Below are positions 16,707 to 25,938 of a DNA stretch of 34,464 bases, piece by piece. Numbering within the stretch: position 1 is the first letter of the stretch; each line of letters starts with the position of its first letter. The stretch lies in contig CACEWU010000011.1 of the NCBI GenBank assembly GCA_902563335.1, positions 1-34,464 on the forward strand, given 5' to 3'. The notes beneath the pieces were generated by a model. That model did no database searches and was not told where the DNA came from. It was given only the letters and a program-made list of their open reading frames with translations. A program made the position numbers and the translations under genes. Source of the DNA: an uncultured Prochlorococcus sp. (GTDB lineage Bacteria > Cyanobacteriota > Cyanobacteriia > PCC-6307 > Cyanobiaceae).

Positions 16707-17006
16707 TTACAGGACACCTCTTGAAGCAAGTCCAAGAATGGTTCCTATACCCAATACATGACCTAAGCAGTTGGCAGCAACTACTGAAGCGTGGCTCATG
16801 CCACCGAAGAATTGGGAATTAGGGATTTCGAAACCTTCATTAGGTTTTGCGATATTCGCCCTGGCGATGGCATAAGCGAGAACGTTGCAAGCGATCATCA
16901 CCACAGCAACTTTTGGAGACCATTGAAATGTTGCTGGGGCTGCAGCAGCCAATAGGGGTGTGATCATGAAGACCGTGGAAGCGACAGACACTTTATTTTC
17001 CTTCAT
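16707..17006 (-). CDS. psaK: PsaK, photosystem I subunit X
   Basis: A 99-residue protein with two transmembrane helices (about residues 30-50 and 72-95) joined by a short loop, as in PsaK. Diagnostic parts are APATFQWSPKVAVVMIACN, with the processing-type AAAAP stretch just before, and FFGGMSHASVVAANCLGHVLG. PsaK sits at the edge of photosystem I, binds chlorophylls and carotenoids, and takes part in trimer-periphery energy transfer and phycobilisome or Pcb antenna interaction. The ATG at 17006 is chosen over the adjoining TTG; the N-terminal extension is cleaved in known homologues. It is 33 bp after the DUF3593 gene. Confidence 0.95.
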   Translation of the reverse strand: MKENKVSVASTVFMITPLLAAAAPATFQWSPKVAVVMIACNVLAYAIARANIAKPNEGFEIPNSQFFGGMSHASVVAANCLGHVLGIGTILGLASRGVL

Positions 17007-17039
17007 CAAGGGATATAAATCACTCAGAATTACAGCCTC

Positions 17040-17381
17040 TTAAGAGTTATTCACTACTTGCTGGTTTCTAAGACGTAAAAAACCAAGAACCACGAGGGCA
17101 TCACTAAGGGTCAGAAAGGCTTCAGCTGCTCCATGTAGGGGGTCTACATCAGTAAGTTCGCCATTGAAAACTTGACGTGCAATTATTGCGAAAACTATTG
17201 TCACCATTACAAAAAGCAAGGTTAGACGAAAGCCCCAAAGCGCTAGGCGAGGGATTGAATGGCATTTTTGAGCCCAGAAAAGAAAAGCAAGATAAGGGAT
17301 TAGAGAAAGTACGAAAAAAGGTCCAGGATCGATTTGACCCAATTTTTCCAGAAAGGCTTCTGAATTGAGAAAGAATGTCAT
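17040..17381 (-). CDS. DUF3593 membrane protein
   Basis: A 113-residue protein with three hydrophobic segments and the conserved block DPGPFFVLSLIPYLAFLFW near the N-terminus, then PLHGAAEAFLTLSDALVVLGFLRLR near the end. This matches my recollection of DUF3593, a family of cyanobacteria and plant plastids. The function is unknown. A longer reading from 17414 would overlap the upstream gene; the ATG at 17381 is preferred because AGGA lies nine bases upstream and the gap to DUF2499 then becomes 5 bp. The two families are usually neighbours, which suggests they form one membrane complex. Confidence 0.82.
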   Translation of the reverse strand: MTFFLNSEAFLEKLGQIDPGPFFVLSLIPYLAFLFWAQKCHSIPRLALWGFRLTLLFVMVTIVFAIIARQVFNGELTDVDPLHGAAEAFLTLSDALVVLGFLRLRNQQVVNNS

Positions 17382-17386
17382 GATTT

Positions 17387-17680
17387 CTATTCCTGCAAAC
17401 GGAAAAGGTTCCAAGTGGCAATGGCTAAACTCGTGTTTCCAATCATTGTTAGAGCAGCTTGTAAGACGACTAGACCATATAAAGCTTGAGAATTATCAAA
17501 GATATGCCAGGTTATTGCTGCCATTGCACTAGCAAGATTTGGCAACATAGCTAGAGCAAGCCAGGAGAAGGCTTGAGTCTTTTCCCATATTCCCCAGCGA
17601 AGTATAAGTATTATCGCCAGTATCCATTCCACCAAGGTTGTGACATGGATAAACCAGGTACCTAAAGAGAGAGCGTGCAC
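17387..17680 (-). CDS. DUF2499 membrane protein
   Basis: A 97-residue protein starting at GTG (17680) with about three membrane segments. The opening ALSLGTWFIHVTTLVEWILA and the later LPNLASAMAAITWHIFDN are typical of DUF2499, conserved in cyanobacteria and plastid-bearing eukaryotes. No biochemical function is established. It is followed at 5 bp by the DUF3593 gene and then psaK, all on the minus strand, so it probably heads a transcript ending with a photosystem I gene, though psaK may also have its own promoter. Confidence 0.83.
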   Translation of the reverse strand: MHALSLGTWFIHVTTLVEWILAIILILRWGIWEKTQAFSWLALAMLPNLASAMAAITWHIFDNSQALYGLVVLQAALTMIGNTSLAIATWNLFRLQE

Positions 17681-17820
17681 ATAATTAACTCGACAATTTT
17701 ATTCTATACAATTGGAGGAAATTGAAAAATTTAAAGAATTGAACGACATAGTTTTTTATAGCCAAAAAAGTTTCAATAAAGATCTATTAATAAAGAGTAA
17801 ATGAGATGTAGATATATAGT

Positions 17821-18804
17821 TTATTGTCTAGATTTATCTATTCGTTTTCCCGTATTTGAATCAAAATAATGTTCCTTTTCAGAAGACCAATTGATGTAGA
17901 TTTCTTCAGGAATTGATTCTTCTGACCCACACAAAAGTCTGAGCAACCCATTTTGACTATCAAGAAGTAATAATTGGCTAGATCCCAGCCATTCCTTATG
18001 AACTAAATTACATTTTAGACCGTTATTAGAGAATTTCAAGTCTTCAGGCCTTATTGCCTTTATTAGTCCAGACTTGTCTGGGAAAATATTCATTTGTGGC
18101 CTGCCTATAAAACTAGCAACAAAAATTGATGAGGGCTTGGCATATAAATTTTCTGGAGTACCTATTTGTTCTAGCCTTCCATTTTTTAATACTGCTATTC
18201 GATTGGCCATTGCCATAGCTTCATGCTGATCATGGGTAACATATACAACTGGCTGACCACCTTTAAGGATTAGGTTTCGCAACTCAGGTCGTAGTTCTTC
18301 GCGGAGTTGAGCATCTAAATTGCTCATGGGCTCGTCTAATAAATAGACTTTTGGATCACGAAGTATGGCTCTAGCTAATGCAACTCTTTGTCTCTGTCCT
18401 CCAGATAACTCGGAAGGAAAACGCTTAAAAAGAGATTCAATTTGCATAAGTCCAAGAGCATTATTTACCCTTTTCTTTTGCTCTGAAACGGGGACACCAC
18501 GTATGCGAAGACCTAAGGAAAGGTTATCTGCAACATTTAAGTGAGGATAAAGGGCATAACTCTGAAAGACCATACCTATCCGTCTATTTACGGGAGAAAT
18601 ATTCGTTACGTCTTTATGATTAATTTTTATAGTTCCTTCGTCAGGTTTATCAAGACCAGCAATTAGACGTAATGTGCTACTTTTTCCACAACCACTAGGA
18701 CCAAGGAGCGCAAGGCACTCTCCTTTAGCAACATGAAGGTTTAATCCTTTAATGATCCAATTTTTGTTAATTCGTCGGCCAATATTTTCAAGGGTCAAGC
18801 TCAT
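17821..18804 (-). CDS. ggtA: ABC transporter ATPase, probable glucosylglycerol importer (GgtA-like)
   Basis: A 327-residue ATPase of the MalK/UgpC sugar group. Walker A GPSGCGKS (35-42), Q-loop Q81, signature LSGGQ (133-137), Walker B VYLLDEP (153-159) and the switch His191 are all present. The C-terminal third (about 235-327) is the OB-fold regulatory extension, here shorter than in MalK. It powers import through the two upstream permeases. It starts with a 4-bp ATGA overlap with the preceding gene, the last of five coupled genes. Substrate assignment to glucosylglycerol (with sucrose or trehalose as known alternatives for Ggt) rests on linkage to ggpS, so it is inferred rather than read from the protein. 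Confidence 0.85.
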   Translation of the reverse strand: MSLTLENIGRRINKNWIIKGLNLHVAKGECLALLGPSGCGKSSTLRLIAGLDKPDEGTIKINHKDVTNISPVNRRIGMVFQSYALYPHLNVADNLSLGLRIRGVPVSEQKKRVNNALGLMQIESLFKRFPSELSGGQRQRVALARAILRDPKVYLLDEPMSNLDAQLREELRPELRNLILKGGQPVVYVTHDQHEAMAMANRIAVLKNGRLEQIGTPENLYAKPSSIFVASFIGRPQMNIFPDKSGLIKAIRPEDLKFSNNGLKCNLVHKEWLGSSQLLLLDSQNGLLRLLCGSEESIPEEIYINWSSEKEHYFDSNTGKRIDKSRQ

Positions 18805-19616
18805 CCTTTTACTGCTCCTTTAGTAAGTCCAGAAATAATTTGCTTTTGAAATATTAGTACCATTATCAATAAGGGTATACTGCCAAGTACAGTAGCTGCA
18901 GCATAAGCTCCATAGGGAACAGAATATATAGATGATCCAGCTATACGAGCGATAGCTACAGGAAGTGTTAGGAGCTCAGGTTTACTTATCCATGTTAGTG
19001 CAATTGGATACTCGTTCCATGAAAATAAAAATATGAGAATTGAGGTGCTTGCTGTTGCTGGCGCGATTAAAGGTATTAGTACCCATCTTAATCTTTGCCA
19101 TATGCCAAGACCCTCAATTCGAGCTGCTTCCTCTAAATCCTTAGGTAGGTCTTTAAATGCTGAGGTGATTAAAAGTATTGCTAGTGGCATTGATAATGCT
19201 GAATAAGGAATGCTTAGAGCAAATAAATTATTTCCTAAATTAAAATTTCTTGCAAATTCTAAAAGTGCTAGAAATAATAAAACATAAGGGAATAAAGCTG
19301 CTGAGATCAAAATAATCTTAGTTGTTCTTGCTAATAATGGCTTTAACTTTGAGAGGGCATAACTAGCTGGTATAGCAAAAACTAACGTTAGTAATGTTGT
19401 TGTTAAGCCTAAAAGCAGGCTATTAAATAGATAGTCCCATAATGGAGGTGATGCGGTTAGTACTTGGCGATAATTATTTAATGTCCAATGTGGACCTGGA
19501 TTGGTTAGAGGATGGGTAATTGCCTCTTGAGTACAAAAAGATGTATATAGTTGCCAGCTCAATGGAGATAATGACCATATAACTAGTAATAGTACCCAAA
19601 TGATTTTATGTTTCAT
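18801..19616 (-). CDS. ggtD: ABC transporter permease, MalG/UgpE type (GgtD-like)
   Basis: A 271-residue inner-membrane permease with six hydrophobic segments. The ATPase-docking EAA loop is EEAARIEGLGIWQRLRWVLIP (about 162-182), and FSWNEYPIALTW and LTKGAVKG at the end are typical for MalG-type subunits. It pairs with the MalF-type permease encoded just upstream to form the channel of the probable glucosylglycerol importer. Both neighbours are joined by 4-bp start/stop overlaps. Periplasm-facing N-terminal sequence GPHWTLNNYRQVL is also family-typical. Substrate by context only. Confidence 0.85.
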   Translation of the reverse strand: MKHKIIWVLLLVIWSLSPLSWQLYTSFCTQEAITHPLTNPGPHWTLNNYRQVLTASPPLWDYLFNSLLLGLTTTLLTLVFAIPASYALSKLKPLLARTTKIILISAALFPYVLLFLALLEFARNFNLGNNLFALSIPYSALSMPLAILLITSAFKDLPKDLEEAARIEGLGIWQRLRWVLIPLIAPATASTSILIFLFSWNEYPIALTWISKPELLTLPVAIARIAGSSIYSVPYGAYAAATVLGSIPLLIMVLIFQKQIISGLTKGAVKG

Positions 19617-20482
19617 GAGTTGTATACTCTATATATATTTTTTGATTGATAGATTAAAACCCAACTTAATGCACAAGCACAAACTAAAAGTATAAAACTA
19701 GCTAGCATGATAGTTGCACTGTATCCAAAGTCTAGGAATCTCATCGCATTTAAGTAGGCATATAAAGCAAGACTTTCTGTACTTCCTGCAGGACCACCAC
19801 CAGTCATTACTTGGATTAAATCAAAAACCCCAAAAGCTTGGGCAAGACGAAATATTACACCAAGAAATAAATATGGTTTAAGTAAAGGAAGAGATATTTT
19901 CAAGAAGGCCTGAAAAGGTTTACCTCCCTCTAGCCGGAACGCTTCATATAGATCATCTGGGATCGTTTGGAGACCAGCCAGTAAAATAAGAGCAAGAAAT
20001 GGTGTCGTTTTCCATACATCACCTAGTACAGTTGATAACCAGGTTAATTTTGGATTCGAAAGAATATTTAATGGATTTAGTCCCATGAAATTTATAATTT
20101 TTTCTATTGGTCCATATGGAGTGTTAAAAATCCATCTCCAACCCAGTGCCATTACAGTTGTGGGTAATGCCCAAGGAAGTAAACTTATTGAGCGCAAGAT
20201 GCCACGTCCTTTCCACTTTTGATGCAGTAAAAGTGCAATTAATATTGCTAAAAATACTTCTAATGATACAGAGAAAGAGGCGAATCTGACAGTTTGCCAT
20301 GCATCTTTCCAAAATCTCATATCATTTAATAGTCTTATCCAATTTGCGCCGCCATTAGGTATATTGTCTAGACCTGTTACGACTGAAGCAGCATGCATGC
20401 TTAACCATGAATATCTAATAAGTGGCACGCCAAAAACTAACAAAATTAAAATACCAGCGGGCAATAGAAAAAGAATAATCAT
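19613..20482 (-). CDS. ggtC: ABC transporter permease, MalF/UgpA type (GgtC-like)
   Basis: A 289-residue permease with six predicted helices. The EAA loop is YEAFRLEGGKPFQAFLKISL (about 179-198), and VMTGGGPAGSTESLALYAY is the conserved MalF/UgpA segment. It forms the heterodimeric channel with the next permease. The gene begins inside an ATGA overlap with the binding-protein gene and ends in another overlap, so translation of the whole set is coupled. The order synthase, binding protein, permease, permease, ATPase is that of an osmolyte salvage system. Confidence 0.85.
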   Translation of the reverse strand: MIILFLLPAGILILLVFGVPLIRYSWLSMHAASVVTGLDNIPNGGANWIRLLNDMRFWKDAWQTVRFASFSVSLEVFLAILIALLLHQKWKGRGILRSISLLPWALPTTVMALGWRWIFNTPYGPIEKIINFMGLNPLNILSNPKLTWLSTVLGDVWKTTPFLALILLAGLQTIPDDLYEAFRLEGGKPFQAFLKISLPLLKPYLFLGVIFRLAQAFGVFDLIQVMTGGGPAGSTESLALYAYLNAMRFLDFGYSATIMLASFILLVCACALSWVLIYQSKNIYRVYNS

Positions 20483-21750
20483 TTGGATTCTCCTGCTGAT
20501 AATAAAATTTGATTCGTATTCCTTTCGGCTTTTAACATTGCTTCTTTTATATTTTTATCATTAGTGAAGACTTCGCTTAGTTGACGTTGCAAAACATCAC
20601 TTACTTGTGCGTATAAGGGGATTTCTGGTCTGGGTTTTGTTTGTTCTAATGCTTTTTGAAGTTCAACTAGTACTGGGAACGCTTCTCTTAATTTCTTATC
20701 ATTAAATATTTGAGAGTTTGTTGGAGTATATCCATAGTTTACAAATAATTCTTTTTGGGAATTTAACGAGGTTAGGTAGGAGATGACCTCATATGCTACT
20801 TCTTTATTTTTAGAACTACTTAGTATTGATAAACCCCAACTTCCTAATGTTGATGTTGGCTGTTCACCTTCTACGGCAACCATAGTGCTTACCCCTATCT
20901 TTCCTTTAACTATGCTTGATTCCTTTTGAAGTTCTGCCCATGCATATGGCCAGTTACGCATTAATGCCGCCTCTCCTGATTTGAAAGCTTGTAAGGCTTC
21001 GTTTTCACTGAAATTAGTTACTGCTCTTGGAGTAATACCTGTTTCAATTAGATTTTTTAGCCAAGATACTGCCTGTATGCTTTCCTTGGATGAAAGCTTT
21101 ACTTCTGATGATTCATTTATCCATTCGCCACCAAAACCATTAATTACTTCTAAGAAGACACAACTTAAACCTTCATATTGACGTCCTTGCCAAACGTACC
21201 CGTAACTTACTTTACCTTCCTCAACTAAATTCTTCGCAATTCTGATTAATTCTATAGGTGTAGTTGGTGGATTTTCCATTAGGTCCTTTCTCCAGAATAG
21301 TAAACCCATATCTGATGTCATTGGCCATCTATATAGATTTTGCTTGTATGAATTACCCAATTTTGCTCCGACAGCGAGTGAATCCCAGTCTCTTTTAGAT
21401 ATATATCTGTCCATAGGGGCCAGCCAGCCAGCTGCTGCATATTTTGGTAACCAAGTAATATCTATCATTAAAATATCAAAAGGACTGTTCCCTAAAAGTA
21501 AACTACTTATAGCTAGATCTGATACTGACTCCGTTTCTCTTGGTCCTCTTATTACTTTTATATTTATGTCTCCTTTATTTTCTTTATTAAATTGATCAAT
21601 GAGATCTTTTGTTGAATCTGCAAATGGTGCAGGCATTAGAATGTTAATTTTAGTGCTGTTATCAATGAAACTTGAATAGATTGGCTGTACAGAAGACAGC
21701 GTGAGAATACACAACGTAAATATAAGTCTATATTTATTCTTAATTTTCAT
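20479..21750 (-). CDS. ggtB: Extracellular solute-binding protein, probable glucosylglycerol receptor (GgtB-like)
   Basis: A 423-residue periplasmic sugar-binding protein of the MalE/UgpB cluster. The start ATG at 21750 forms TAATG with the ggpS stop and gives a clear signal peptide (KIKNKYR, then a hydrophobic run to PIYSS). The mature part has family features such as DILMIDITWLPKYAAAGWL, GEAALMRNWPYAW and LGSWGLSI. A longer reading from 21804 would overlap ggpS by 55 bp and has no signal-like N-terminus, so it is rejected. There is no lipobox cysteine at the cleavage region, so it may be soluble in the periplasm or held by its signal. Ligand assignment is from operon context. Confidence 0.82.
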   Translation of the reverse strand: MKIKNKYRLIFTLCILTLSSVQPIYSSFIDNSTKINILMPAPFADSTKDLIDQFNKENKGDINIKVIRGPRETESVSDLAISSLLLGNSPFDILMIDITWLPKYAAAGWLAPMDRYISKRDWDSLAVGAKLGNSYKQNLYRWPMTSDMGLLFWRKDLMENPPTTPIELIRIAKNLVEEGKVSYGYVWQGRQYEGLSCVFLEVINGFGGEWINESSEVKLSSKESIQAVSWLKNLIETGITPRAVTNFSENEALQAFKSGEAALMRNWPYAWAELQKESSIVKGKIGVSTMVAVEGEQPTSTLGSWGLSILSSSKNKEVAYEVISYLTSLNSQKELFVNYGYTPTNSQIFNDKKLREAFPVLVELQKALEQTKPRPEIPLYAQVSDVLQRQLSEVFTNDKNIKEAMLKAERNTNQILLSAGESK

Positions 21751-23252
21751 TATAAACTTTCGAAATTGGACTCCTCTAGTGAATCTATTTGTTCTTCTGC
21801 CCAATCTTTTACTGTATATGATTCAACAGCATTAGTCATACTTGCCATCCTATTATTTTGTTCGGTTAGATCCATTGAGATTGCTTCTTCTATTGCTTCA
21901 TCCATACGTCTATGTGAATATGGGTTGGTTAGGATTGCACCATCAAGCAATACTGAAGCGCCTGTAAATTCTGATAGTACGAGAACACCTCCATTATTTT
22001 TTCTTGCGGCCGCATATTCTTTTGCGACTAAATTTAAACCATCCCTTAATGGAGTGATCCAGCAGATATCTGCTTGGCTAAACCATGCAACCATTTCTTC
22101 ATAAGGTATCCGTCGTGTGGAAAATCTTATAGGGACCCAATCTATAAGGCTAAATTTGCCATTTATTCTTCCTGCCATCTCTTCAATTGAACGTTGAGTT
22201 TCATCGTAGATGCGCATTCCACCTGCTGCTGCTACACATGCAAGCATTAATACGACTTTTCCATGGAGATCTTTACGTCGTTCTAATAATCTTTCGAAGG
22301 CAAGGAGCAATTCTTCGTTTCCCTTTGTGTAGTCAACTCTACTTGCAGATAATATTAGTTTCCTTCCTTTTCTTGTACCTAGACTTATTTCTTCTGATTG
22401 TTTTGCTACACTTTCTGAGTTTATCAATTCACCAATTAAGTCTGGCGAGGTTCCTACAGGTGACGATAATAATTTGATTTTTCTGCCAGCATGAGTGAGC
22501 CATGGAGTAACAGTTGGTTCTGTAAGAGCACTACCCACAGCAATAAATTTTGAGCTTACCTTTACCTTTGGACCTCTTTTTGCTCCAACTAGGCAATTAG
22601 CCGCTCTAGCAAAGTTTTCTGTATATCTAGGTATGTGAAAACCAACCAAGTCACAACAAAGAAGACTCTCTATAATTTGCCTTCGCCAGGGAAGTATTGC
22701 AAAAACATCATTCCCTGGGAATGGCGTATGGTGAAAAAATGCAATCTTTAGATCTGGTCTTTTTGCCCTTATAAAGCTAGGGCTTAGCCAGAGATTGTAA
22801 TCATGAATCCAAACAGTTGCCTCTTTTGCTGCTTCATTACAAGCAGCAATTGCAAATCTACGATTGACCTCCTCAAAGATTTTCCAATCAGCATTATTAA
22901 CATCAAAATATGTAGGAAAAGTATGTAATATAGGCCAGAAGCATTCTTTTGAAGTTACGTGATAAAAACTTGAGACTTCTTTTTCCGCTAATGGAATCCT
23001 TCTTAAATTAAAAGGTGCTGGCTCTTTCATTAATGTTATCTCATCATCTTCATTTGTTAATTTTTCCACCTGCCTCCAAGCTATCCACGTTCCATTATCT
23101 TTATTTCTAAATAGGTTTCTGAGAGTTGGGATTATTCCGTTTGGACTTTTTTGATCTAACCAAATTTGCTTTCCATTTTTATCCTTACCCTCTTCAAAAG
23201 GGGATCTGTGGTACAAAATTATAAACTTACTTGATCCTTTTGAACTTGTCAT
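21750..23252 (-). CDS. ggpS: Glucosylglycerol-phosphate synthase
   Basis: A 500-residue GT20 glycosyltransferase, the length of Synechocystis GgpS. SPNGIIPTLRNLF near residue 40, the WIHDYNLWLSP block (148-158), FFHHTPFPGNDVFAILPWR and the C-terminal PLRDGLNLVAKEY are the conserved sugar-nucleotide and acceptor regions. The Asn of HDYNLW and the SPNGI opening are closer to GgpS than to trehalose-6-phosphate synthase (OtsA). It joins ADP-glucose to glycerol 3-phosphate; the phosphate is then removed by GgpP, which is not in this window. It is first in the operon with the importer genes, so the cell would make and re-import leaked osmolyte together. Salt control is expected but no operator is recognisable. 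Confidence 0.88.
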   Translation of the reverse strand: MTSSKGSSKFIILYHRSPFEEGKDKNGKQIWLDQKSPNGIIPTLRNLFRNKDNGTWIAWRQVEKLTNEDDEITLMKEPAPFNLRRIPLAEKEVSSFYHVTSKECFWPILHTFPTYFDVNNADWKIFEEVNRRFAIAACNEAAKEATVWIHDYNLWLSPSFIRAKRPDLKIAFFHHTPFPGNDVFAILPWRRQIIESLLCCDLVGFHIPRYTENFARAANCLVGAKRGPKVKVSSKFIAVGSALTEPTVTPWLTHAGRKIKLLSSPVGTSPDLIGELINSESVAKQSEEISLGTRKGRKLILSASRVDYTKGNEELLLAFERLLERRKDLHGKVVLMLACVAAAGGMRIYDETQRSIEEMAGRINGKFSLIDWVPIRFSTRRIPYEEMVAWFSQADICWITPLRDGLNLVAKEYAAARKNNGGVLVLSEFTGASVLLDGAILTNPYSHRRMDEAIEEAISMDLTEQNNRMASMTNAVESYTVKDWAEEQIDSLEESNFESL

Positions 23253-23651
23253 GATTTGATCCTGGATAAATTATATGATGTAAAATATTTAAGCAAAATG
23301 ATTTACTTGAATATTTAAATAATTTAAATTTATTATAGTGGTGTTTTACTGAATTAAGACTTGTAAGTAGTAATTCTAATTAATTCGAATAATATTCTTA
23401 CTAGACTATTATAATTTAGTTTGTATTCAAGCTTTCGTAAATATTATTTGTTACTCTTCAAATAAGAATTTTAAATATAAGTGGTAATTATTATTTCCGA
23501 GAACTAATGTTTCATTATGATTGATTTGGTTGATAGGATTCTGTTGGAATATATAAAAATCTGGTTAATCTATATATTTTTTATTCTCTTATCCTAATTA
23601 AATATGCTTTTAACTAGTTATTGTTGTGAATAAGAACAATGTTGGAAATTA
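23253..23651. other. 399-bp AT-rich gap upstream of ggpS
   Basis: No convincing gene. It must contain the promoter of the ggpS-ggt operon near its left end. The only structures seen are GAATAATATTC and, next to the rpmB stop, ATTGTT-(9 nt)-AACAAT (23620-23640), a weak hairpin with no T-tract. A 26-residue hydrophobic reading at 23517-23597 is probably chance. Confidence 0.5.
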
Positions 23652-23888
23652 TTAAATCTTGTTTAAATCTACTCCTAATTCTTTTGCATATTTTCCAAGG
23701 CCCTTCTTCTGAATAGTTTTAAGAGCACGTGTTGTTACGCGTAGATTTACCCATTTTTTTCCTTCTGACCACCAGAGGCGTCTTTGTTGGAGATTTGCCT
23801 GTTGGAGCTTCTTTGTCCTTATGTGGGAATGGCTTACAGCCATTCCGTTGTTTGCTTTGGTCCCTGTCAGTTGGCAGACTCTCGACAT
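23652..23888 (-). CDS. rpmB: 50S ribosomal protein L28
   Basis: A 78-residue basic protein with the L28 start [20 protein letters not shown], the [24 protein letters not shown] strand region (residues 36-60), and a C-terminal [13 protein letters not shown]. Part of the large ribosomal subunit. It lacks the zinc-binding CxxC pairs of some L28 forms, having a single cysteine. It lies 46 bp downstream of htpG on the same strand. Confidence 0.96.
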   Translation of the reverse strand: MSRVCQLTGTKANNGMAVSHSHIRTKKLQQANLQQRRLWWSEGKKWVNLRVTTRALKTIQKKGLGKYAKELGVDLNKI

Positions 23889-23934
23889 ATTCTTTGCTAA
23901 TTAGTAGATCTTGCAATTTTAGCAAAGACCATTC

Positions 23935-25851
23935 TTAAAGGAGTTTACTTACGAGTTTCCCAATTAAGTCTGAGCTGCGAGATTGGAATCCTTCTACTTC
24001 ATTGGGTTCCAGGCCCCCTACTCCCAATCGGGCTAGATCGTATAGATGCTTAGCAAGGTCCCGTGAGAGAGATTCTGTTGGTGAATCAATACCCGAACCA
24101 ATAATTACTGAACCCGATTTAAGTTTTAGTATTCCTTCTACGAGTGGGTGGTTTTTATTGACAAGAAGTACGTGATGATCAGGAAGACCAGGTAGCCGTT
24201 GTTCCATAAGTGCACCAATATCATTAATCCTTCGCATTTGTTCAGGGAGAAGGATAAGTGCAGGAGGGGCGTGATCAGTTTTTAATGATTTGATTTGAAT
24301 TGTTACTTTTTCGTTATTTAGGGCTTCCTTTAACAGAGTCTTTAATGTCTCAGATTGTGTTTCTCCATCTTTATCAGTTAACTCTTTGTTCTCTTGATTA
24401 AGACTCTCATCTATTTCTGAATCAACTCGCTGAAAACTCAATTCATCGTGACGGCTTTCAAGCCATGGAATGAATTGGGCATCTACAACTGTTTCCGCTT
24501 TAATTATTTCTGCTCCATTTGCCTTCCAAAGAGCTAGAGCACTAGCTTGAGATAATTCATCTGTGCAGTAAATTACCTTTTTATTACTTGAGTTAGCAAT
24601 TCTATCTTTATAGGCGTCAATCGTAGTGAAGCATTTGTTATCAGTAACTATTAATTCTTCAGAAGAGTCTTCCTTGCTTAATGTTGAATTATTTGAATCT
24701 ATGGTTTCAAATAATATTAGTTTTTCTACTTGCTCAGCAAACTTTTCATCCTCCATTGCACCAATTTTTATAAATGGTGCAATCGAATCCCATATTTCTG
24801 CATAAAATATTGCTTCATTGCTTTTTAGATCTTTTAATCTGGCTGCTATTTTTTTGGCTATAAAATTACCTATAGAACGAACTTTTCTGTCCGTTTGCAG
24901 AGCGCTTCGACTAACGTTGAGTGGAATATCTGGTGAGTCAATTACCCCCCTAAGAGGAAGTAGGTATCTAGGAACGATTTCTTTTATGGAATCACTTACA
25001 TAGACCTGATTACAATAAAGTTTTATGTCTCCTTTTTCCCAATCTGCTCGTCCACTTACTTTGGGGAAATAAAGGATACCTTGTAAGTTATATGGATAGT
25101 CTGTACTTAGATGCACCCATAGCAGCGGATCCCCTTGAAAGGGATATAAATATCGATATAGATCTATATAGTCTTGATCATTTAATTCTTTTGTGTTAGT
25201 TCTCCACGGTGGGTTTCTTTTGTTGATTACTTCTCCTTCTAAACTTACTTCTATAGGCATAAAGTCACAGTATTTAGTTATTAGATTCTTCAGCCTTGTT
25301 GGCTCTAAGTATTCTAGTTCTTCTTCCATCAGATGTAAAATTACATCAGTTCCTGGGTTCGTTCTATCAACTTTTTCTAGGCTGAAATTGGGTGATCCAT
25401 CACAACTCCATCGAATAGGATCATTGTCTTGTAGTGCTGATTTTGTAATTAACTCAACATTTTTAGCAACCATAAAACTTGAATAAAAACCTAATCCAAA
25501 GTGACCTATAATTGCGTCATTCTCTTGTTTATATTTCTCTAGAAATTCTTCTGCACTTGAAAAGGCAACTTGGTTTATATATTTTTTAACCTCATCGGCT
25601 GTCATTCCTATTCCATTATCTGAGATGGTTATCGTTTTTGATTCTCGATCTACTTTTATATCTATTTTCCCTTCTTCATCATGTATACAGTCGCCCGCTA
25701 TAGATGCCATTCTTCTTTTATTTATGGCATCCACACCATTGCTAACAAGCTCTCTTAGAAATATCTCATGATCAGAGTAAACTGCTTTTTTGATTATGGG
25801 GAATATATTTTCGGTGTGAATTTGAATTTGTCCTTCTTCTAGTAATGTCAT
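23935..25851 (-). CDS. htpG: HtpG, bacterial Hsp90 chaperone
   Basis: A 638-residue ATP-dependent chaperone. The N-terminal GHKL ATPase has FLRELVSNGVDAI (the ATP/Mg asparagine in SN), DNGIGM, and the lid/glycine motif GHFGLGFYSSFM. The middle domain shows NPPWRTNTKEL and LYCNQVYVSD, plus LPLRGVIDSPDIPLNVSR. The C-terminal dimerisation domain extends past about residue 510, with an acidic, Glu/Asp/Lys-rich linker around 490. In cyanobacteria HtpG protects against heat and light stress and assists phycobilisome or tetrapyrrole enzymes. Start ATG at 25851. Confidence 0.97.
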   Translation of the reverse strand: MTLLEEGQIQIHTENIFPIIKKAVYSDHEIFLRELVSNGVDAINKRRMASIAGDCIHDEEGKIDIKVDRESKTITISDNGIGMTADEVKKYINQVAFSSAEEFLEKYKQENDAIIGHFGLGFYSSFMVAKNVELITKSALQDNDPIRWSCDGSPNFSLEKVDRTNPGTDVILHLMEEELEYLEPTRLKNLITKYCDFMPIEVSLEGEVINKRNPPWRTNTKELNDQDYIDLYRYLYPFQGDPLLWVHLSTDYPYNLQGILYFPKVSGRADWEKGDIKLYCNQVYVSDSIKEIVPRYLLPLRGVIDSPDIPLNVSRSALQTDRKVRSIGNFIAKKIAARLKDLKSNEAIFYAEIWDSIAPFIKIGAMEDEKFAEQVEKLILFETIDSNNSTLSKEDSSEELIVTDNKCFTTIDAYKDRIANSSNKKVIYCTDELSQASALALWKANGAEIIKAETVVDAQFIPWLESRHDELSFQRVDSEIDESLNQENKELTDKDGETQSETLKTLLKEALNNEKVTIQIKSLKTDHAPPALILLPEQMRRINDIGALMEQRLPGLPDHHVLLVNKNHPLVEGILKLKSGSVIIGSGIDSPTESLSRDLAKHLYDLARLGVGGLEPNEVEGFQSRSSDLIGKLVSKLL

Positions 25852-25938
25852 GAACTTAGTTTTGGAAACACAACATTAGTCAAAAAGCAATAAACCCCTC
25901 AAGAGTTATTTGGTTGGGGTCTCCGTACCTATCTGTAT

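Noticed and set aside
21751-21804. N-terminal extension of the solute-binding protein into ggpS
   Set aside because: The internal ATG at 21750 gives a proper signal peptide and a TAATG junction with ggpS; the extension would be cytoplasmic-like and overlap coding sequence.
23517-23597. 26-residue hydrophobic reading frame between ggpS and rpmB
   Set aside because: No ribosome-binding site, isoleucine/leucine-rich as expected from AT-rich random DNA, and no support beyond an open frame.
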